A stretch of 64,000 bases of DNA, taken from Emticicia sp. BO119 (GTDB taxonomy: Bacteria > Bacteroidota > Bacteroidia > Cytophagales > Spirosomataceae). Below the pieces are notes generated by a model that was given only the letters and a program-made list of their open reading frames with translations, made no database searches and was not told the origin of the DNA. Positions 28,102 through 36,978 of this stretch are shown one piece after another. Numbering within the stretch: the first letter of the stretch is position 1; the number at the start of each line of letters is the position of its first letter. Both the position numbers and the translations under genes were made by a program. Where the stretch lies: the NCBI RefSeq assembly GCF_013912375.1, contig NZ_JACETV010000001.1:682001-746000 (forward strand), read 5' to 3'.

Positions 28102-29715
28102 TTACTTTTTTATCAACTTCATCACCATATCTCTAATCGCTGCCACCACCACGTCAGGCTCATCAAGTTGAATATGATGACCACTATTGTGGGCAATTAT
28201 TTGTTTGCTCTGGCTTGATAGTTTCATAAGGTCTTTCTGGTCTTGCAGGCGTTTTTGTTCATCAGCCTCTGTATCATTTGAAAAGGGTTTGCCTCTCGTG
28301 ATTACAATAAGAGGTTTATTGCCTAATGATTGAGGTTTTTGTGCTCTTACTTTAATCATCTGAAGTAATTCATCCATTAAATAAGTGTTATTGCTTGCAG
28401 CATAGTATTCATAATTACCTAAAGCCCATAAACGTATTTTTTGGATAGAATCGGGCAAATGCCTAAAAGAACCATATACTTGTTTGGCAGGTAGGCCTAT
28501 TTTATTCAAAGCATCACCAATAGCTTTTACGGCTTCAGGAGTTCTGGCTAAATTGTTATCTTCGGGCGTAGCAACGGTTTTGATAGGTGGAATGGGCTCA
28601 CCTTTTGAATCTTGTTCAGGGGTTTGCATCCTGCCATTGATAAAGAATCTTCCGGTTTCAGTGCCTCCATCTACCAATATGAGCCCTGCTATTTCATCAG
28701 GATAGGTTTGTTCATAAAGCCTTACCAATATTCCACCAAGGGAGGCGCCGACTAAAATATAGGGCTTAGGTACTTGGGCTTTTTGCAAAAGGCAATGTAA
28801 ATTATAGACAGTTTGTTGCATGGTGTGGGGTCGTGGGCCTAATTCACTCCAGGCCAGACCTGCTCTATCGTAGGAGTAAACTCTGGCAAACTCCGCTACT
28901 TTGGGTTGAACCAATGCCCAGTCGAAGGAGAAATCTCCACTCCCTGCTTCTAAAATTACACTTGGGCCGTAAGTATGTTGAGCACCCTGCTCCAGGATGT
29001 GAAGTCTCCAGCCACCTAAATTAACCATTTTGCCTGATGGATGAGGGGCTTCAGTATTCTGTGCAAGTGTAGTAATGCTGACTCCAAGGCCTATTGAAAT
29101 CAAAAAAGCAGTTTGAACTAAAGGTTTTGGTTGATTGAACGACGACAGGATTTTAACATAAAAGGGCTTCCTGCCTTTTTTGAGTTGAAACGAAGCCGTA
29201 ATGATTATAAAAGTATTTAATAATAAAAGAAGCCCAATCACAATTAAAGGATAAATTGCAAAAAAGGGACTCACTCCTTCAGGACGAACGATACTAATGG
29301 CAAAAGTAACGAATAAAAGCCCATAAGTAAGGCACGACCAGATCAGTTGAAACCGAAGTAGCTGGCGTCCTAATTCTTTTGCGTCTACAATGGTGTCCCT
29401 GTACTTCCACCATAGAAAGGCAGGAATAATTAAATTGCCAAAGGGTATCAGCCAGATCGCCAAAGCAGAGAGATTAAGTAATTGTAGAAAGGTAGGGTCT
29501 TCCTTTAAATCAATAGGTGCGTTCATGCTTAATAAATCTTCAGGTGACTGCCCCAACGCATTAGCAATTAATCTGAGAGTTAAACCCCTGGGCTCTGTAT
29601 GGCCCTGTTCAATTCTTTGCAAAGTTCGCAGATTGATAGAAGCCTTATCTGCTAATTCTTCCTGTGAGAGTCCCTGACCTTTCCGTAAATTAAGAATTTT
29701 TTTAGCTATTGTCAT
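28102..29715 (-). CDS. Fusion protein: XRE helix-turn-helix, DUF4870-like membrane region and alpha/beta hydrolase
   Basis: One uninterrupted 537-residue frame. Residues 1-65 are an XRE helix-turn-helix (GLSQEELADKASINLRTLQRIEQG). Residues about 75-175 are a DUF4870-like membrane region (LNLSALAIWLIPFGNLIIP..WWKYRDT, ELGRQLLRFQLIWS) with about three helices. A fourth hydrophobic stretch (200-219, ending TTLAQN) looks like a buried signal peptide. Residues 225-537 are an alpha/beta hydrolase with nucleophile Ser325 in GASLGG and a His near 513 (NSGHHIQLDEP). Whether the hydrolase faces the cytosol or periplasm is unclear: four helices predict cytosol, while the signal-like end suggests cleavage and release. 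It may be a membrane-bound regulator fused to an enzyme. Target and substrate are unknown. Confidence 0.88.
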   Translation of the reverse strand: MTIAKKILNLRKGQGLSQEELADKASINLRTLQRIEQGHTEPRGLTLRLIANALGQSPEDLLSMNAPIDLKEDPTFLQLLNLSALAIWLIPFGNLIIPAFLWWKYRDTIVDAKELGRQLLRFQLIWSCLTYGLLFVTFAISIVRPEGVSPFFAIYPLIVIGLLLLLNTFIIITASFQLKKGRKPFYVKILSSFNQPKPLVQTAFLISIGLGVSITTLAQNTEAPHPSGKMVNLGGWRLHILEQGAQHTYGPSVILEAGSGDFSFDWALVQPKVAEFARVYSYDRAGLAWSELGPRPHTMQQTVYNLHCLLQKAQVPKPYILVGASLGGILVRLYEQTYPDEIAGLILVDGGTETGRFFINGRMQTPEQDSKGEPIPPIKTVATPEDNNLARTPEAVKAIGDALNKIGLPAKQVYGSFRHLPDSIQKIRLWALGNYEYYAASNNTYLMDELLQMIKVRAQKPQSLGNKPLIVITRGKPFSNDTEADEQKRLQDQKDLMKLSSQSKQIIAHNSGHHIQLDEPDVVVAAIRDMVMKLIKK

Positions 29716-29925
29716 GATTTTGTAAGTTTGTTTTTTGCAAATTTCGCTTACTCTCTAAACAAATATAACGGTTTTCAGGCGTCTTTTCTACGGCATTTAA
29801 TGTTAGCAAAAGAGAGTGGGAGGTTTAGGCATAAATCAACAAGTTATGAGTTATTGAATGATTGATTTTATGGATTATTTAATTGATTTTTGTTTCAAAA
29901 AATATTTCTTGAACAAAAATCAGGG

Positions 29926-31527
29926 ATGTTTAATAAAATTATCATTGCTGGAAGCGGCCTTACAGGGCTCACACTTGCACTACTACTTGCTAAAAAAGGA
30001 GTAAAAGTTATACTATTGGATGAAAAGAATGAAGTCGGAAAGGGCAGTAAAGCAATATGCTTTTCCAGGAGGACTTTAGAGATTTTTGATAAGTTAGGTA
30101 TAGCAAAGCTTGTTTTAGAGCAAGGTGTACAGTGGAATAAAGGTAGGGTATTTTTCAGAAATAAGGAGATTTACAGTTTTGAACTACTACCTGATAAAAG
30201 CGCCAGATATCCGGCTTTTGTCAATATTTCACAATATGAAGTCGAAAAAATACTGATAGCTGCGGTCAATCAGGAAAAAAATATAGAATTACGAAGGCAG
30301 CACCGGATAGATAATTTGACGCAAGACTCAGGAGGAAGTTATATTAAAGTTACAACACCTATAGGGGAGCAGACTTTTAGCACGGCTTTTCTGGTAGCCT
30401 GCGATGGAAGCAGAAGTACCGTCAGACGCCTCATGGGATTAAAGATGATCGGTTCTCGCTCAGAAGAAAAATTTCTGATTATTGATTTTAGAATGGAAGC
30501 TGATTTTCCATCAGAAAGATGGTTCTGGTTTGCACCACTTCATCATGAACACGAAACTATTTTGCTTCACAAACAACCCGATAATATCTGGCGACTTGAT
30601 GTGAAGTTAGGAAGAGGTGTGTCTGAGGATATAGTAAATAATCATGATTTTGTATTAAAAAAGATAAAGCAGGTAGTTGGAGATAAGCCTGTTAAGGTTG
30701 AATGGGTAAGTTTATATCGGTTCAGTAACAAAATGCTCGAAAACTTTGTATTCGGGCAAGTTATTTTTGCTGGCGATGCAGCTCATGTTTTCAGCCCTTT
30801 CGGAGCAAGAGGGGCCAATTCAGGCATACACGATGCAGATAATTTAGCCTGGAAACTCTCAGAGATATTGCAAAATAATGCAACAACCGATTTGTTAAAA
30901 ACCTATAATCATGAGCGTGTAATGGCTTGTAACCAGAATATTACCTGCACTACCAATTCAACACTGTTTATCAGTCCGCCAAGTTTAGAGGCAATCGCTG
31001 TAAGAGATTCAATTTTACAAAATGCTATAGATGATGATGAGGCAAAAAGAAAAGTCAATTGTGGGCGATTGAGTGTACCCAATATATACAGTAAATATCT
31101 ATCAAGCGAACAAGGTGAATGGCTCTCAAAAGACACCTCTCCGGGTTATGGTGTTAAAGATTGCTTGATGAGAGAGGGTTATCTCATTGAAAAGTTAGGG
31201 TATGAATTTACCTTAATCATATATGCTGATATAGTTTCTCCAGATATGCAAGCGTATCTTGGTACTCACGATATTCAGATATTACCTGTTAACAGTTCTG
31301 ATAATCCATCCTTGATTTCGTTATACGAACTTACCCCAACTTCTGCCTACCTCATTACTCCTGACCAGTACATTTTAGGGAGATGGAAAGAATTTACACC
31401 AGAAAAAGCTATTCAGCTCAAACAAACTTATTTATCAGGTGCTTTAGATAATATTACTCCACCTATATTAACAGAGCAGGAGCTAATTGATGAGAAAGTG
31501 GCAAAAAGCTTAATTAATGCAACTTGA
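29926..31527 (+). CDS. FAD-dependent aromatic-type monooxygenase
   Basis: A 533-residue flavoprotein of the PheA/TfdB/UbiH type. The start is at ATG 29926, directly before the FAD-binding beta strand (IIIAGSGLTGLTLALLLAKKG, GxGxxG at residues 9-14); a TTG at 29890 would add 12 residues. The DG motif is CDGSRSTVRRLMG and the GD motif is FAGDAAHVFSPFGARGANSGIHDADNLAWKL. The C-terminal domain (about 400-533) is the thioredoxin-like part of phenol-hydroxylase relatives. It probably hydroxylates an aromatic or polyketide-like compound with NAD(P)H and O2; substrate is unknown. The neighbouring genes give no pathway. Confidence 0.9.
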   Translation: MFNKIIIAGSGLTGLTLALLLAKKGVKVILLDEKNEVGKGSKAICFSRRTLEIFDKLGIAKLVLEQGVQWNKGRVFFRNKEIYSFELLPDKSARYPAFVNISQYEVEKILIAAVNQEKNIELRRQHRIDNLTQDSGGSYIKVTTPIGEQTFSTAFLVACDGSRSTVRRLMGLKMIGSRSEEKFLIIDFRMEADFPSERWFWFAPLHHEHETILLHKQPDNIWRLDVKLGRGVSEDIVNNHDFVLKKIKQVVGDKPVKVEWVSLYRFSNKMLENFVFGQVIFAGDAAHVFSPFGARGANSGIHDADNLAWKLSEILQNNATTDLLKTYNHERVMACNQNITCTTNSTLFISPPSLEAIAVRDSILQNAIDDDEAKRKVNCGRLSVPNIYSKYLSSEQGEWLSKDTSPGYGVKDCLMREGYLIEKLGYEFTLIIYADIVSPDMQAYLGTHDIQILPVNSSDNPSLISLYELTPTSAYLITPDQYILGRWKEFTPEKAIQLKQTYLSGALDNITPPILTEQELIDEKVAKSLINAT

Positions 31528-31603
31528 AAAGTGGGGTTCAAATATTGCTATAAAATAACAAAGAAGCCGTTCATTTATAAACTGGAATGAGTGATGGCTG
31601 TTC

Positions 31604-33862
31604 TTAGAAAATCACCTGAAAAAATACCTTTGCATTGAACGGTGTACCAGGTGTAAAGTGAATTTCTTCTACTGGCTCGTTTTCATTTTGCAGGCGGCTC
31701 TCTGTAGCAAACTGAGTTTCTTTCCAACAGGCATTAAATAAGTTCTGGACATTCAAACCTAATGTATAACGACTCTTCGTATAGCTAAATAAAGCATCTG
31801 TTACAAAATACCCCTTAGCTACTATACTACCATCTTCATTGGCAGGTCGGTCTCCCACATAACGGTAGCGGAGGCTTCCGCTAAGACCATGTTTATTTTT
31901 GAGCGTAATACCCCCAATACTCGTGAATTTCACTGCCAGAGGTAAGAGGTTTTTGCCTTCAGCTTCCCCAACAGCACGAGGTTTCGCCCAGTTGGCATCA
32001 AAATCGGCAAATAAATTTTTTGTCAGTTGATAACGCACCGATACATCAAACCCACTTCTAACCGATTGTCCTGATGGTTCTATTACACCTGCATCGCCAA
32101 CATACACAAATTCTTGCTGTAACCATAAATACCAATAGGCTGCGTTAATAAGTAGTTTTGGGAATGGTTTCCAGGTAGTACCAAAATCTGAACCATAAGC
32201 CGGAGGTAAAATATCCAATCCATTCTTCTCTACTACTACACGGGTATCGTTAGAGTGAAAACCTTTACCCAGATTCAGATAAAATTGAAGTCGGCTATTT
32301 TGCGTGTAATACAGATTCAATTTAGGTGATAGGATAGAGGCACAGGTTTTACTTTTAGTATTGGCTTGCAAATGGTCAATGTATTGGTTATGAAAATAAT
32401 CAAAACGAACCCCAATAGTAGCGGATAGTCTTTTGCTTATCTGAACGCTTTCATCTGCATATAGCCCAAAATTAGCCTCATTAATATCCCCCAGTTTAAT
32501 AGCTTTCAGAAGTTCCGTACGGTTTTTGGTGTGCGATAACTCTGAATCATTGGTTAAATCGTGTCGATAATTTACGCCAATATTAAAAGTAGACTGTTTC
32601 TGCCCGATTCCGTGTGCAATAGAGTAATTGCTATTGTAGCCCCAAAGATTACGGGCTTCTTTTTGCCGGATCTGGTCGCCATTCAGGGGGTCTTCTAAAA
32701 AGAAAGTAAAATTAGAATATAACTCAAAATTATAGTTGGCATAGAAAAACTGATTTTTCCAGACATGATTACGTAGGGTAAGGGTTACGAACTCTGCATT
32801 CAGGTTTGTTCTGCTGGTTTCTCCGCCTTCATTGGGGTCTATGGCTCCAAAGAAACCAATCAATCCGCTCTCAACTGCCCTATCAGGAATTTGTCCGGAG
32901 GCGTTCCACTGGCTCCTGAAAGTAGAAGTAGTAAAAGAAAGATTTGTGTTAGGGCTTATATGTCCATGATATTTACCTACCAGATTCAGACGCTTAAAAT
33001 GTTGAGGTGCATCAAAATAAGCATCAGAATAATTATATTCTCCGGCAACGTAAGCATTTTGGTTATTGTTCTGCGTTTTTTTATTTAAAAGATTAAATCC
33101 GCCAACTAATCTATAAGTTTTGAATTGTCCGGCTTCTGCCTTTAAAAAATTCTGCTCTAACACAGATTTTGTTCTGAAATTCACCCAACCTGCCGTGCTG
33201 AAATTACCTTTATCAGAGTCATACATCCCTTTCTTGAATTCAACCCCATCAATCAATTCAGGAATAATAAAATGGGCATCGGCATAACCTTGTCCATGCG
33301 CATGAGAAACCATATTAATGGGCATTCCATCAACCGTGAGACGGATATCCGTGCCGTGGTCAATATCAAAGCCACGCAAAAAAATCTGTTCGGCTTTGCC
33401 ACCCCCTGCATGTTGGCCGATAACAACACCCGGAATGATGCGGAGTATTTCCTGCGAATTATTAATAGTACGAAGTTTAATATCCAGGCTTGAAATTACC
33501 TGCTGATGTTGCGGATTAATGGCCGATACCTTTATTTCGTCTAAAGATACCTCGGTACTCGAAAGTGTAAAGTTGATGATAGAGGCTTCATCGGCTTTAA
33601 CTACCACAATTTGTGTTTGTGAAAGATAACCCATAAACGATACCTCTATGGTATAGGGCGCTGGTGATAAGTTACTTATCTGAAAATAGCCTGCTTCATC
33701 AGAAATCGCTCCACGATTCAACCCTGTTAATATAATATTTGCACCACGAATAGGCAGGTTGGTCTGACTATCAGTAATTTTGCCAACAATTGTTCCCAAG
33801 TGGCCAAAAACAGTAGAAATGGTAAGAAGGTGTATAAAAAATAACCTTTTCAGTAAAGTCAT
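31604..33862 (-). CDS. TonB-dependent receptor with CarboxypepD_reg domain
   Basis: A 752-residue outer-membrane protein. The signal peptide ends near VFGHLG. Residues about 25-105 form a carboxypeptidase-regulatory-like beta domain (IVGKITDSQTNLPIRGANIILTG). The plug follows, with EILRIIPGVVIGQHAGGGKAEQIFLRGFDIDHGTDIRLTVDGMPINMVSHAHGQGYAD, and a 22-strand-type barrel ends in the aromatic VFFQVIF. The His-rich plug segment (SHAHGQGYADAH) may bear on metal or siderophore choice, but the substrate is not known. It is a single gene, divergent from the nitrilase-like gene. Confidence 0.92.
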   Translation of the reverse strand: MTLLKRLFFIHLLTISTVFGHLGTIVGKITDSQTNLPIRGANIILTGLNRGAISDEAGYFQISNLSPAPYTIEVSFMGYLSQTQIVVVKADEASIINFTLSSTEVSLDEIKVSAINPQHQQVISSLDIKLRTINNSQEILRIIPGVVIGQHAGGGKAEQIFLRGFDIDHGTDIRLTVDGMPINMVSHAHGQGYADAHFIIPELIDGVEFKKGMYDSDKGNFSTAGWVNFRTKSVLEQNFLKAEAGQFKTYRLVGGFNLLNKKTQNNNQNAYVAGEYNYSDAYFDAPQHFKRLNLVGKYHGHISPNTNLSFTTSTFRSQWNASGQIPDRAVESGLIGFFGAIDPNEGGETSRTNLNAEFVTLTLRNHVWKNQFFYANYNFELYSNFTFFLEDPLNGDQIRQKEARNLWGYNSNYSIAHGIGQKQSTFNIGVNYRHDLTNDSELSHTKNRTELLKAIKLGDINEANFGLYADESVQISKRLSATIGVRFDYFHNQYIDHLQANTKSKTCASILSPKLNLYYTQNSRLQFYLNLGKGFHSNDTRVVVEKNGLDILPPAYGSDFGTTWKPFPKLLINAAYWYLWLQQEFVYVGDAGVIEPSGQSVRSGFDVSVRYQLTKNLFADFDANWAKPRAVGEAEGKNLLPLAVKFTSIGGITLKNKHGLSGSLRYRYVGDRPANEDGSIVAKGYFVTDALFSYTKSRYTLGLNVQNLFNACWKETQFATESRLQNENEPVEEIHFTPGTPFNAKVFFQVIF

Positions 33863-33956
33863 GAGTGGTTTGTTAAGGAGTGTTGATGATACCTGTCTGC
33901 AAAAATACTATACTCTTCCCGTAAGAAGAATGACTATTGATGATTAAAGTTAATAC

Positions 33957-33987
33957 TTGATTTTAAATATAATAAAGTTTACTTTCG
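33957..33987 (+). promoter_or_regulatory. Possible promoter of the nitrilase-like gene
   Basis: TTG (33957-33959), 20 bases, then TACTTTCG (33980-33987) match the Bacteroidota elements with one mismatch. The leader to the ATG at 34053 would be about 59 bases. Confidence 0.4.
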
Positions 33988-34052
33988 ATTGATAATTGAA
34001 CGATTTGAAAGTCATAATCAAAGTAAATGCCCTTTAGGGGTTAGGGCACAAT

Positions 34053-34781
34053 ATGAAAATCTGTCTTGCACAAGCAAAAGCTGTAAAAGGTAATATTGAG
34101 GTAAACATTACCAATCACCTGCAATTCATTCACTTAGCATTAGAGAAAAACGCCAAAGCAATATTTTTTCCTGAATTATCTCTGACTGGTTATGAGCCCA
34201 AATTAGCAGGGGCATTAGCTACCAAACTTGAAGATAAGCGTTTGAGTGTTTTTCAGCAAATGGCCGATGCTCACAATATATCTATTGGTGTGGGTATTCC
34301 AATAAGAAACTTAGCCGGAATAGAAATTACAATGCTGATTTTTCAGGCCAATAAGCCTCAGTTGGTTTACGCCAAACAACAGTTACATACTGATGAGCTA
34401 CCTTATTTTGTTGAAAGTAACCAACAAATTCTTCTTTGGCCTGATACACTAAAACTTGCGCCGGCTATATGTTATGAGTCTTTACAGATTAGCCATGCGA
34501 AAAATGCTCACACGCTTGGCGCAAAGATTTATCTGGCCAGTGTTGCTAAACCTGAAAAAGGAATAAACAAGGCTTATTTGCATTATCCGATTATTGCAGC
34601 ACAATACCAGATGCCTGTGCTGATGGTAAACTGTGTAGGGTATTGCGATAATTTCCAAAGTGTTGGTGGTAGTTCAGTCTGGGATAAAAGCGGCAATATA
34701 ATTGCCAGTTTGGACAGCGTCAGAGAAGGGGTTTTAGTGTTTGATCTGGCAAGCAAAGAGTGCATATCCGCCTATCGCTAA
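34053..34781 (+). CDS. Carbon-nitrogen hydrolase (nitrilase superfamily)
   Basis: A 242-residue cytosolic enzyme with the intact Glu-Lys-Cys triad: Glu41 in IFFPELSLTGYEP, Lys108 in YAKQQLHTDE and Cys140 in APAICYESL. Size and motifs fit amidases that cleave C-N bonds of amides such as omega-amides or carbamoyl compounds. The substrate cannot be assigned. It is followed 107 bases later by a lipoprotein gene on the same strand, which may or may not share its transcript. Confidence 0.92.
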   Translation: MKICLAQAKAVKGNIEVNITNHLQFIHLALEKNAKAIFFPELSLTGYEPKLAGALATKLEDKRLSVFQQMADAHNISIGVGIPIRNLAGIEITMLIFQANKPQLVYAKQQLHTDELPYFVESNQQILLWPDTLKLAPAICYESLQISHAKNAHTLGAKIYLASVAKPEKGINKAYLHYPIIAAQYQMPVLMVNCVGYCDNFQSVGGSSVWDKSGNIIASLDSVREGVLVFDLASKECISAYR

Positions 34782-34888
34782 AACTGAAAAATCGTATTAT
34801 ACACAATTTTAACCCCTTCTTACTTGTTTTAAGAGTGAAGATATTACTATATTTCAAAATTATAAATTCAAATGTCCAGGACTTTCTC

Positions 34889-35281
34889 ATGAAAAAACTA
34901 TGTGTTTTATTTTTAACTTTTGTACTTTTCTCATGTAGCGTAATAGATGCAATCGGCCCTGACTTATCGGCTAAGGTCAAAGGTGTTTATCAGGTTTATC
35001 TGGTCGGAGATGGTGTTACGAATGTTAATATGCCTTCAGGTGGAAAATCTATAAGTATAGAACTTACTTCTATAGATAAGAAAACTTCCTCTTATATTAT
35101 CAAACTCAGCAGTGGTGGGAATGTAGATACACAGGAAGGAATATTTGAACTCAAAAAATCAGGAGACCAGACAGATCTTTATCAGGATGATAAAAAGATA
35201 GGGTTTATTAATGGCAATGAATTAGATATTGACTATTCTGATAGTAATGGACTCAGAAGTGTCATGAAAGCAAGAAAATAG
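34889..35281 (+). CDS. Small lipoprotein, 130 residues
   Basis: The start is set at MKKLCVLFLTFVLFSC, a lipoprotein signal with Cys16 as lipid site; reading from an earlier ATG at 34760 would give 43 residues of implausible sequence overlapping the preceding gene. The mature part is a small beta-rich domain (KVKGVYQVYLVGDGV, GKSISIELTSI, SSYIIKLSSGG) ending in an acidic, Asp-rich segment. It resembles lipocalin-like Bacteroidota lipoproteins but was not assigned to a family. Confidence 0.75.
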   Translation: MKKLCVLFLTFVLFSCSVIDAIGPDLSAKVKGVYQVYLVGDGVTNVNMPSGGKSISIELTSIDKKTSSYIIKLSSGGNVDTQEGIFELKKSGDQTDLYQDDKKIGFINGNELDIDYSDSNGLRSVMKARK

Positions 35282-35438
35282 GCATTTATTTATATGGTCA
35301 ACCACTTTAAAAAGAAGCTGAATCTTCTTATATTATTAAGAAAGCCAGAAAAAAATAATGGTACATGATGTACTATAAATTGTCAGGTAAAGTATATATT
35401 GAACCAGAATTAATTAGCAACCCTAAACACTTTTAAAT

Positions 35439-36353
35439 ATGAAACAATGTACTTTACTTGGTTTTCTTATTGTTTTTTTTAGTTCTGTCTCCCTTCTACA
35501 AGCCCAGCAAGTGGCCGATATGGACTTTAGTTATCCGATAAAAAAAACGATGTATGAAACCGGTAAAGGTTCGACCATTGTATTAGACGAAGCCCATTAT
35601 AATTTCCATACGCTGGCAGGTAGATATGCTCCCTTTGGTCAATTACTCAAAAAAGATGGATACGTGTTAAAGTCCGGCAATGAAAGGTTTACCTTAGAAT
35701 ACTTGTCAAATATTAAAATTTTAGTTATTGCCAATGCTATGCCAGATAGCAGCGCTGAATGGAAATTGCCAGCAAAATCAGCTTTTAAAGAAAGTGAGAT
35801 AAATGCACTGAAGCAATGGGTGCAAGAAGGGGGAAGCCTGATGTTGATTGCTGACCATATGCCATTTGCAGGTTGTTCTGCTCAACTTTCATTGGCTTTT
35901 GGATTTAATTTTATTGATGGTTTTGCCATTAGAAGAGACAAAAAGCCGGAGGTTTTTTCATACCAGAGAAATAATCTCAATCAGAACATCATTACCAGAG
36001 GAAGAACAAAAGAAGAAAAGATTGATTCATTAATGGTTTTTACCGGGCAGGCATTTATTGCGCCAAAAGAAGCCACAGTACTTACACGCCTGAATGATGA
36101 GTATGAAATATTAATGCCCAGTGTTGCCTGGGGGTTTAACGAAACTACCCCTCGTATATCAGGACAGAGCTTCGTTAACGGAGCATTTATGGATTATGGT
36201 AAAGGTCGGTTAGTTGTGATGGGTGAGGCAGCTATGTTTTCAGCACAATTATCAGGACCATTGAAAGTTAAAGCAGGTATGAACCATCCGGTTGCAAGAC
36301 AGAATGCACAATTTCTGCTGAACATCGTACACTGGTTAGACAGAGGTGTATAA
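35439..36353 (+). CDS. Exported DUF4350-like protein
   Basis: A 304-residue protein with a signal peptide (MKQCTLLGFLIVFFSSVSLLQAQQ). The remainder resembles DUF4350/GATase-like periplasmic proteins: STIVLDEAHYNFHTLAGRYAPF, a strand-turn ILVIANAMPD, the helix KQWVQEGGSLMLIADHMPFAG, and a closing GRLVVMGEAAMFSAQ. The motif set (DEAHxN, LIADHMP, GEAAMFSAQ) suggests a binding or hydrolase-like site, but no reaction is known. It ends at a strong terminator. Confidence 0.82.
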   Translation: MKQCTLLGFLIVFFSSVSLLQAQQVADMDFSYPIKKTMYETGKGSTIVLDEAHYNFHTLAGRYAPFGQLLKKDGYVLKSGNERFTLEYLSNIKILVIANAMPDSSAEWKLPAKSAFKESEINALKQWVQEGGSLMLIADHMPFAGCSAQLSLAFGFNFIDGFAIRRDKKPEVFSYQRNNLNQNIITRGRTKEEKIDSLMVFTGQAFIAPKEATVLTRLNDEYEILMPSVAWGFNETTPRISGQSFVNGAFMDYGKGRLVVMGEAAMFSAQLSGPLKVKAGMNHPVARQNAQFLLNIVHWLDRGV

Positions 36354-36376
36354 AACTAAGTGTCAATTTAAATTTT

Positions 36377-36418
36377 AAATCAGATGCTGCCTGTTAATTA
36401 TCAGGCAGCATCTGATTT
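36377..36418 (+). terminator. Strong rho-independent terminator
   Basis: AAATCAGATGCTGCCTG (36377-36393) and CAGGCAGCATCTGATTT (36402-36418) form a perfect 17-bp stem with an 8-base loop, 24 bases after the DUF4350-like stop codon. A short T-rich stretch follows. Confidence 0.85.
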
Positions 36419-36451
36419 TATAGATGAGATTAATTTTATTGATAAGCAGTT

Positions 36452-36932
36452 ATGGTACAAATTATTACTATCAGGAAAGGACAACCCAGCGATTTACTAA
36501 AACTGCAAGAATTATTCATAGATACTATATTTACTATCTGTAAGGCACGATTATACCGATGAACAATTAAAGGTTTGGGCATCTGGAGTAGAGAATGTGT
36601 CACGCTGGCAATCAAGGCTGGCACAACAATATGTATTAGTGGCCGAAATAAATAATACTATTGCAGGTTTTTGTACTTTAGATAAAGGTACTTACCTTGA
36701 TTTTTTATATATTCATAAAGACTACCAGCGGCATGGTATTGCTTATGAATTATATAATGTCATAGAATCAGAGGCAAGGCAGCAAAACCAGACAAAGCTG
36801 ACATCTGATGTAAGTAAAACCGCCAGGCCATTCTTTGAAACAATGGGTTTCTGTGTATTAAGCGAACGAACATTAATAAAGCATGGTGTTGAATTGAATA
36901 ATTATAAGATGGAAAAAACACTTATTTATTAA
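36452..36932 (+). pseudogene. Frameshifted GNAT acetyltransferase
   Basis: The first part, from ATG 36452, reads MVQIITIRKGQPSDLLKLQELF.DTIFTIC and then hits a stop. The continuation lies in the next frame: DYTDEQLKVWASGVENVSRWQSRLAQQY, AGFCTLDKGTYLDFLYIHKDYQRHGIAYELYNVIE (acetyl-CoA loop QRHGIA) and FFETMGFCVLSERTLIKHGVELNNYKMEK. Removing one base near 36543-36546 would restore a complete 160-residue enzyme. The rest of the domain is intact, so this is either a recent mutation or a sequencing error. Confidence 0.8.
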
Positions 36933-36978
36933 TAACAAAATCTACCTGAATATTCGATTCTTAAGCGAGTTAATGTAC

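Noticed and set aside
34760-34889. N-terminal extension of the 130-residue lipoprotein
   Set aside because: It overlaps the nitrilase-like gene and hides a perfect lipoprotein signal; the internal ATG at 34889 is far better.
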